Positions 1-7,600 of a DNA stretch of 64,000 nt are shown piece by piece. The notes below the pieces were generated by a model, which saw only the letters and a program-made list of their open reading frames with translations, was not told where the DNA came from and searched no databases. Each line of letters starts with the position of its first letter. Position 1 is the stretch's first letter. A program made the position numbers and the translations under genes. The DNA is from Flavobacterium pisciphilum (GTDB lineage: Bacteria; Bacteroidota; Bacteroidia; Flavobacteriales; Flavobacteriaceae): NCBI RefSeq assembly GCF_020905345.1, contig NZ_JAJJMO010000001.1, positions 1,674,001-1,738,000 of the forward strand. The letters are read 5' to 3'.

Positions 1-1225
1 TAGTTTTTCCACTGCCAGTAGCCATAACTAATAAGGCTCTTCTTTTATTCCCACAAATTCCATTTTTGTTTTCTGTAACAAAGTCTTCGGCAACATTTTG
101 AATGGCTAGAAATTGATACGGTCTGTTTACAATATTTGTATTAATAATAGCCTTACGAATGTCTTTGATGGTGTTTCTTTTCTGAATCAACCATTGCAAT
201 TCTTCTTTAGTGTAAAAGCCATAAATACGTCTGGGCGAACTATAAAAAGTATCTTCCCAAATTTTAGTTTCGTAACCATTGGTGTAAAAAATGATAGGTC
301 TTTGCCCATGTATTTTTTCAATACAATTGGCGTATAAGAATGCTTGGTGTTTTCCCACTTCAATATCTTTGGTAGTACGTTTAGCTTCTATTATAGCCAA
401 AGGCTTTCCGTTATCATCCCACAATACATAATCTATAAAACCATTTCCCTTTGGATTATCGACGCTGATTGGCATACCCGAAACGGGATATTCTAAATCT
501 CTTCCAATGCTTAAATCAAACCAACCGGCTTCTTTTAGTAAAACATCAATTAGATGTTGTCTGGTTTCGGATTCGTTGTATTCTGAAGTAAGGGGTTGTA
601 AACGGGTTTGTTTTTGTTTTTTTAGTTTTACAACTGCTTGAGCAGTTTGCTCTTTAAAGTCAATTAATGAGGCTTCACTTTCTTCTGCTTTCGCTAGAAT
701 TTCTTCTTTTTCCTTTTCTAGTGTGGCAATTTGCTCTTGAAGTAATAAAAAGGCTTTCTCTTGTTCTTTCTGTACTTCTTTTAACTGTCTTTGTTTTTCG
801 CCTAATTTAGGAACGAAACCGGCATCAAAATGTTGTGGTAACTCAGGAATGTGTTTGCTGTAGTTTAAAGCAAACCACTTGACGAAATCATAAGTATAAC
901 GAATACTAATATTGGCTTCTTTACTTGAAATACGTTGTCCAAAATGAACGGCATTGTTTCCCGTTTTTCGAACAATATGTAATCCCTCAGTTAGATGAAA
1001 TGGAATAATGTTTTTAATTTCTTCGGAAGTCATTAAGTTAACCAGTTCCGTATTAAAAGGTTTTTCGATATGTTCTATATTATACATAAGGTACATACAT
1101 TCCTCTAATGCTAAACGGCAATAAGTGGCAGTAGAAACAGGTTCTGTACTTACCCGTTCTTCTGCTGTTTTTAACTTTTGATAAAGTGATAACCACTCTT
1201 CTTGAAGAAATTTAAAGTTGCTCAT
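1..1225 (-). CDS. hsdR: Type I restriction endonuclease subunit R (HsdR), N-terminal part, cut by window edge
   Basis: I translated this by hand from the ATG at 1223-1225; it stays open to the left edge and gives residues 1-408. The motor subunit of a type I restriction enzyme cuts DNA after ATP-driven translocation. The N-terminal part (about 1-130) resembles the DUF4145/HEPN-like domain found on many HsdR proteins. A Lys/Glu-rich coiled coil follows at about 145-215. Next comes a PD-(D/E)xK-type nuclease with an Asp in FIDYVLW (about 262) and an EAK triad (about 280). The last residues seen are MATGSGKT (401-408), the Walker A motif of the helicase. It follows the 177-aa ORF with one base between them and is the last visible gene of the hsdM-hsdS-ORF-hsdR operon. 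The rest of the helicase is outside the window, so integrity cannot be judged. Confidence 0.93.
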   Translation of the reverse strand, partial: MSNFKFLQEEWLSLYQKLKTAEERVSTEPVSTATYCRLALEECMYLMYNIEHIEKPFNTELVNLMTSEEIKNIIPFHLTEGLHIVRKTGNNAVHFGQRISSKEANISIRYTYDFVKWFALNYSKHIPELPQHFDAGFVPKLGEKQRQLKEVQKEQEKAFLLLQEQIATLEKEKEEILAKAEESEASLIDFKEQTAQAVVKLKKQKQTRLQPLTSEYNESETRQHLIDVLLKEAGWFDLSIGRDLEYPVSGMPISVDNPKGNGFIDYVLWDDNGKPLAIIEAKRTTKDIEVGKHQAFLYANCIEKIHGQRPIIFYTNGYETKIWEDTFYSSPRRIYGFYTKEELQWLIQKRNTIKDIRKAIINTNIVNRPYQFLAIQNVAEDFVTENKNGICGNKRRALLVMATGSGKT

Positions 1226-1226
1226 A

Positions 1227-1760
1227 CTAAAATTCAATTATATATTGTGATTCAATAGATTTTACAAGTTTTCTTTTCTCTAAATTATCTAATGACCCAT
1301 TTGTATTTATTTTATAATGATTTTCGTAAATTAAGTTAAATGACTGATTGAAAAAAGGCTGGTTTTCATAAAGATGCCTACTTGAAACATCTTGTTCCGC
1401 TTGTTGTAAATTATAGGTATATTCCGCAATTTCTGTAATGTAATTCGTAGAAATATTATCTACAATTATATTATTGTGCAAAGGCCAAGTCCAATCTGTG
1501 TCAGTTAAAATATCGGGTTCATAGGTATAAATAGGTAATGCATTTACAGGAATTTTAATTGTAACTAAAATAAAAATGTCACCATCTTTTATCTCATGTA
1601 GCTGAGAGTTTATGACTACATTAATAATTCCTTGGTCATTAGTCCTTAAAACACAGATTCCTTTTTGAGAACGTTTTATACCATGAGTTTCTATACTAGC
1701 TCTATTTTTAACGGGACTTATATGGTAAAAAACACCCGTATTTTCTAAATAATTTCTCAT
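1227..1760 (-). CDS. Unknown 177-aa protein embedded in the type I R-M operon; possibly ADP-ribosyltransferase-like fold
   Basis: I do not recognise a firm family. The N-terminus carries FYHISPVKNRASIETHGI (about residues 11-28). This pattern, an aromatic residue and His followed by a Ser-Ile helix and HGI/HGL, is seen in small proteins of the ADP-ribosyltransferase/RNA phosphotransferase (ART) fold. The similarity is by eye and weak, and I could not identify a complete catalytic triad. No signal peptide or membrane segment is seen. Its start overlaps the hsdS stop by 4 nt (ATGA type), and hsdR starts one base after its stop. It is therefore almost certainly co-translated with the R-M genes. 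An accessory, modifying or control role in the R-M system is inference from position only. Confidence 0.7.
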   Translation of the reverse strand: MRNYLENTGVFYHISPVKNRASIETHGIKRSQKGICVLRTNDQGIINVVINSQLHEIKDGDIFILVTIKIPVNALPIYTYEPDILTDTDWTWPLHNNIIVDNISTNYITEIAEYTYNLQQAEQDVSSRHLYENQPFFNQSFNLIYENHYKINTNGSLDNLEKRKLVKSIESQYIIEF

Positions 1761-2890
1761 GCCAACTCTCCTTTAAATGCCTTTTGCAATAGACTATTAA
1801 ACAACTCCTCTGATTTTTCTAAACTCTTTTGCGCAATAGCTTTTTGTTCTTCTATTAAAGTAACTCGCTCTTCAAATTGGTTTTGTAATTCAATTGGTGG
1901 AATAACTAATTTAAAAGAATTGATTTTAGTTAATGTATACCTTTGAATAGCTGCGCCAGACATAAATTCAGATAAAAGTTTGCTTTTGATTTTTGGATTA
2001 TTTAACCAATTACAAAGAAAATAACTGTTGATAATCTTCTTATTTGGTTTAATTAATGCTAAACTTGACAACATACTAAATGGTTCATTAAATGTATTAA
2101 TACAAGCAATTCCAGTTGTAGCACCATCCTTTATATAAAGTACATCACCATATTCAGGAGTACATCTTTTGTAAATCTCATTATGAGCTTCTTCGCTTAT
2201 ATAAGTGGGTTTTGAATAAAAATCAAGTCCATGCTTTTTAACATGTTTTGCAGTAATATATGGAAAACCTTTATCTTGTGGTTCAGGTGAGAAATGTGTT
2301 CCATCCGTAATTTTAGTACTAACAGACTTCAAAGATGCCTTTTTCCACCCCTTAGGATTACTCACAGGATCCCCAAACATATCCAAGAAAAGTGCCTGTG
2401 TTAGGTCATCATACTTTGCTATCAGTGCTTTGTTATTCTTTCTTAATTCATCTGTGGCATCGAGAATGTTTGCTATTTTTTGTTGTTGGGGTAATGGGGG
2501 TAATGGTATTTGTAGGCCTTCAAGAATTGGTCTTGAAAGGTGAGGTATTGTTGCACCTGTACAATTTTCTTGCAAATAAGTAAATTTTGATTGTAAAAAT
2601 CTTCCAACAAATGCACTGTTAACTTCTTTTATTTTTGGAGTGAGTTTTGCCAGGGTACTTCCAATAACTCCTTCTAAATTATAACCAACAGTTCCTGCAT
2701 TTGCTCCATCCCATGCAATTAGAACGTCATCTTTTGTACACAAAATATTTGAAGTAGAATTAGATGCAAACTTAATAACATCATCATTCCTAAGATCACC
2801 AATTTGTATGTACCTTAGTCCAGTATCTATGGAAGTTTCAGTTGCTTTTTTACCCTTTGAAATTTTAAAAACATCACCTAATTTTTTCAT
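1757..2890 (-). CDS. hsdS: Type I restriction-modification specificity subunit HsdS
   Basis: HsdS recognises the split DNA target and holds the M and R subunits. The 377-aa protein has the usual two-half layout. TRD1 spans about 1-125 and begins MKKLGDVFKISKGK. A conserved helical spacer with PLPPLPQQQKIANILDATDEL (motif near 130-150) comes next. TRD2 spans about 180-335, starting at the GWKKASLKSV segment, and a second helical repeat with PPIELQNQFEERV closes the protein. Each TRD ends in the typical IPLPP/VIPPIEL motif. Its start overlaps the hsdM stop by 4 nt and its stop overlaps the next start by 4 nt, so the genes are translationally coupled. The target sequence cannot be predicted from the sequence alone. 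Confidence 0.95.
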   Translation of the reverse strand: MKKLGDVFKISKGKKATETSIDTGLRYIQIGDLRNDDVIKFASNSTSNILCTKDDVLIAWDGANAGTVGYNLEGVIGSTLAKLTPKIKEVNSAFVGRFLQSKFTYLQENCTGATIPHLSRPILEGLQIPLPPLPQQQKIANILDATDELRKNNKALIAKYDDLTQALFLDMFGDPVSNPKGWKKASLKSVSTKITDGTHFSPEPQDKGFPYITAKHVKKHGLDFYSKPTYISEEAHNEIYKRCTPEYGDVLYIKDGATTGIACINTFNEPFSMLSSLALIKPNKKIINSYFLCNWLNNPKIKSKLLSEFMSGAAIQRYTLTKINSFKLVIPPIELQNQFEERVTLIEEQKAIAQKSLEKSEELFNSLLQKAFKGELA

Positions 2891-4362
2891 CCCAACAATT
2901 CTTCTAAAATTAATAATTTGGTTTTATTTTCTTCTTGAAGATTTTTGATGTCTCGAATAATATTAGCTGGTTTGCCATAAGCTACTTCTTCATAGACTAC
3001 TTCCTTATATCTGTTAATTGACAAATCCCAATCATTGGCTTGAAGGTCAGCAACAGGTACTAAGAAACTTTTATCGGTACGTTTTCTGTCGACTTCAGCA
3101 CTTAGATTAAGATATCTTGAAACAATATCAGGAATGTCATTGTCTTTGGTTTCACTACGTTTATCATCTAAAGTATACCCATCAGCTTGCATGTCATAAA
3201 ACCAAACGTTATCAGTACCACCAGTTCCAGTTTTGGTAAAAAACAATACAGCAGTACTAACTCCTGCATAAGGTTTAAAAACGCCACTTGGCATAGAGAT
3301 TACGGCATCTAATTTGTGATTTTGTACAATTTCGCTTCGTATTTGTTTGTGTGCGTTCGATGAGCCAAATAAAACACCATCGGGTACAATTACGGCACAT
3401 CTTCCGCCAGTTTTCATCATACGTAGCATTAATCCTAAAAACAGCAATTCTGTTTTCTTAGATTTTACCACTTTTAGAATAGAACTTTCTACACCATCAT
3501 AATCCAAACTTCCTTTAAAAGGAGGGTTGGCTAGTATCAATGAGAATTGATCTCTTACATCAGCATTACTTTCGCTTAAAGCATCTTTACCAATTAAGTT
3601 GGGGTTTTCTATACCGTGTAATTGCAAGTTCATAGCGCCAATACGCAACATGGTATTGTCAAACTCTACACCTGTAAACATTTTACTATTGTAGTGGTCT
3701 CTAAATCCTTTTTCGTGAAACCAATCCGGATGATTTTGGTGTAGGTATTCTCCGGCTGTAATTAAAAATCCGGCCGTTCCTGCTGATGGATCACAAATAG
3801 TATCTTCTTTAGTAGGTTGTACCATGTCCACCATCATTCTGATAATATGTCTTGGTGTACGGAATTGTCCGTTAGTTCCTGAAGAAGCAATTTTGGATAG
3901 CAAGTATTCGTAAACATCACCTTTGGTGTCACGGTCTTCCATTTTGATTTTGTCCACCATTTGCACTACTTGGTCTAGTACTCTCGGTGTGGGAATCATA
4001 AAGGTAGCGCCAGACATGTACTTTGCAAAAACACCATTTTCAGTACCTACCTGTTTCATGTGTTCAAACACAGAAAGTCCATCTACCACTGGTTTGGTAA
4101 ATAAATCAAACATAGTTTGAGGATCATTATTTTTGAATGAACTCCATCGTAATGCATGTTGTACTTCTGTATAAATTACATTGGTAACAGGCTGTTTTAT
4201 CATTGCTGCTTTACGTTCTTCCAGCAACTGTGTTTCGTCTAATCTGCGTATAAAAAGTAAGTAGGTAAATTGCTCAATTACTGTTAGTGGGTTTGAAACA
4301 CCACCAGTCCAAAAGGACTCCCATATTTTATCTACCTGTGATTTAATTTCTCCTGTTATCAT
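2887..4362 (-). CDS. hsdM: Type I restriction-modification DNA methyltransferase HsdM (N6-adenine)
   Basis: This is the methylating subunit of the type I enzyme and transfers a methyl group from S-adenosylmethionine to adenine in the host's own target sites. The 491-aa length is normal. An N-terminal helical HsdM_N domain (about 5-135) is followed by the N6-MTase domain. That domain has a QFRTPRHI segment near 165, motif I DPSAGTAGFL at 191-200, and the catalytic motif IV NPPF at 279-282. All key residues appear intact. It opens the hsdM-hsdS-ORF-hsdR operon. The 265 bp between it and druE show no gene or clear terminator, so read-through from the Druantia genes is possible. Confidence 0.96.
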   Translation of the reverse strand: MITGEIKSQVDKIWESFWTGGVSNPLTVIEQFTYLLFIRRLDETQLLEERKAAMIKQPVTNVIYTEVQHALRWSSFKNNDPQTMFDLFTKPVVDGLSVFEHMKQVGTENGVFAKYMSGATFMIPTPRVLDQVVQMVDKIKMEDRDTKGDVYEYLLSKIASSGTNGQFRTPRHIIRMMVDMVQPTKEDTICDPSAGTAGFLITAGEYLHQNHPDWFHEKGFRDHYNSKMFTGVEFDNTMLRIGAMNLQLHGIENPNLIGKDALSESNADVRDQFSLILANPPFKGSLDYDGVESSILKVVKSKKTELLFLGLMLRMMKTGGRCAVIVPDGVLFGSSNAHKQIRSEIVQNHKLDAVISMPSGVFKPYAGVSTAVLFFTKTGTGGTDNVWFYDMQADGYTLDDKRSETKDNDIPDIVSRYLNLSAEVDRKRTDKSFLVPVADLQANDWDLSINRYKEVVYEEVAYGKPANIIRDIKNLQEENKTKLLILEELLG

Positions 4363-4627
4363 TATTCATTTATTAAAGTCATTTTGTTACTCAGCTATTA
4401 TACCTCCCAATTTCTTCAGCAAATGCTAGTCATACTAATCTTAGGAAGCGATTTTACAGCTAAGAAGTGCCTAAATTAGCTTTTTTTTCTCTAATATCAT
4501 TTTTGAATTTTTCAATTCAGCAGTATAGAAAACTTTGGTGCTTTTACCATGTATAATTAATAAAATCACAATTGTTTGATTCTTCAGTGTTTACTTATTC
4601 AATGATTTCAGAATGAAGATTATGGAG

Positions 4628-7600
4628 CTAATAATTATCAATACTTATATTATAAATTATGTCATGTGTTACATCTTTTCTGATTTCAAAAATTTGATTT
4701 TCCAAAGTCATCTCCTGCGAAGAAAGTCTTTCTAAAGGTTTCAATCCGTGAGCGATACCTCCATCTATTCTAATAGTAAAAGACATATCATCTGAAGTAA
4801 ACTGAAAAATTCTATAATGTGGTAATCTTGCTTCATCATTTGCAGTAATTTTAAAACTAAAATTACTAGAGAGTTCATCCAAATCATAGATATAATCTTC
4901 GTACTCTTTATAATTATGAACAATAAATTCAGGGTAATTAAAATTTTTAAATCCTGTTTTTTCTAGATGAACAGTGAGTTCTGAAATAGTTATAGAACAT
5001 AAATCTTTTAATTGATCAATAAATTGAAGCATTAAACGCATTGAAAATTCTGATTGATTAAATTTATCAAAATAGGAAACATTGAAATTTCTATCTTTAA
5101 TTTTAGATATAAAATCACTTGAATTACCTAAATTGTCTAATACAATTTTGGCTAAATTATTACTTTGAGTTCCTCTCTGAATTGACTGTATTTTTAATTC
5201 GTACAAGTTACTAGAATCAAAATTTGGCATTATGAAAGAAGAATATTCAGGAATAATCATTTCTTCAATTTTGTATTGTTTATTGTCAAAATTATCTACC
5301 CAAACGGAATCTAAGTTTACATAATTTGATTTAGATATAAATCCAATTTTTTTATGATTTTCCAGAACTAAAGATAGATGTAAAGAGTAGTCTAAAATTC
5401 TATAATTATTCCCCTTTTTTAAGTTGTAATTATGGGAAAGAAGATATATTGATAATTTTTCCTGATTGTTTACATATTTTATTTCTCCTTCGATAATTAG
5501 ATTTATTTTTATCCTATCTCTTTTTAAGTTTTCTAGCCAATCTAAGTTATCTATTTCCCAATCAGATATTTTGTCACTGACATGGATGTTTATTTCTTTG
5601 ATTCCATAATGGTAATTTAAACTTTTTATTTCATCATTTAAGGATCCAAAAATAGAATTGATGTTGTGGTTTGCAGATACAAGTTCAACGGGTAATTGAT
5701 TTGTAATTGCAGAACTTAACCAATCAACAGCAATTAATCGATCTAAATTTTCAATGTGCCATTGGGTGGACCTATCTATCAAACATCTGGTACATGCATT
5801 TTGACATTCACAATTGCTTAAAACTTTTAATGCCTGCTCAAGTATTTCTTTCGTATACATGCTAAATTGCGAAGCATAACCGGCACCACCTTTAGCAGTA
5901 TCATAAATGAAAATAGTCCTGTAACTATTATATTTTTTAATACCAAACCCTAGTTCAGATTCTTCAATAGCTAAATGTTCCGCTAAAGCTTTAGTAAAGA
6001 TTACACCTAATGAATAAGCTAGTTTTTTATCATTAACAAAAGAGTTATCTGCTTTTTTAAGCCTTATTTCTGTAAAATCAGTTTTAAATTTACTTCCTAA
6101 AATTATATGATCTCGAATATTTGTAGCAGTACACGCACGTTCACCTTCACCGTTTTTACCACCTCTTAATCTTGAATGCCCATTTAATTTTTCGTTGGTT
6201 GTTTCTACCTTACCACAATCTAGACATAAGCTATAACCTTCACCATCTCCGGTATTATAAAAAAGGATTTCGGTATCTTCCTCCGAATTAGATCTGAAAT
6301 CGATGAAACTATTTTGTTCTGCTTTCCATGGTTCAATGTTTAACAATAAAGGCTCTAAATATTGAGGTTTGCTTTTTTCTGATATTACCCTCGTAGGAGT
6401 GCTGTAAAGATCGATTGAAAAACCCGCAGGTTCGACCAGTTCTGTATAATTTCCTTTGTGATCTCCTAAGTCTATTCCAATAAAGGAATCAGCATTATCG
6501 CATTTTGGGCAATTACCTTTTATCTTTCCAAATTCAATTGTTCTTTGGTAGCCACAATTTTTACAAGCTTGTAAAGTAGTACGCTCTGCAGTATTTCCCC
6601 AATTATTCTTCATTATTATCCCAGAAGATTTATAATTTAAACCATCAATAAGGATATTATTTCCAGGAGCGAATTCAGTAAGAGCTCTCGCAATAGGATA
6701 GCTAGGATTAGATTTTAGTTTATCATTATTTTTAGCAGTTATATCAGAGATTGTTAATTTCTCGAAATCAACAATACCTGTTGGTAAACCAGCATTTGGT
6801 AAGAAATTTTCTTCAGAAAGATAGCCTAAAACAAATTTTTGGAAAAATTGTCCTTTTCTATAATTTACAGCCTTATAAGCTGGACTATTATCTCCAAAAT
6901 CTTTTGCTAATTCTTTTAAGTTATTTTCATATCCTTCTTTCTGTTTTTTAATTCCTAAAATTATTTTCTTAAAGTTCTTTGTAACTATTATTTTTAATTG
7001 TTTTGGACTACAATTACTTAAAGGAGTCCCTTTTACTAAATAAATTAGTTGATTGTCATATTCCGTAATATTTTTATTTTCTAAAAAGTTTAAAAAGTTT
7101 TCCGCAATTGTAGGATTTCCATTAAAGAAAAATTTATCTATATTTTCTTTAATATTAAGTCCTTTATTTTCGTTGTCTTGCTGTCTTATAAAAACACCGA
7201 ACATAAATGAGTTTACGTGTCTAGTGATTATAGTTTTACTATCAAAGGCTAAAATTGGCGGTGCTATTTTATGTTCTAATGCCCATTTTGGATTGTTCAT
7301 GGTTCTTAACCCAATTGGATTTGGAGAACAGAAAGTGAGTGCTAATGACTTATTTTCAGCTCTACGACCAGCCCGACCTGTTCTTTGTAAATAGTTTGCC
7401 GGCATAGGGGGAACGTTACTCATTACTACTGCAGAAATTCCACCAATATCGACACCCATTTCCATTGTAGTTGAACAACTAAGAATGTTAATTTCACCTG
7501 TTTCAAATTGTTGTTCTAGTTCTTTAAGTCTTTTTTTGCTCTGTTGGGCAGAATGTTCACCGGCTAAATATAATTTTCCGAAATCAAATATACGTTCATG

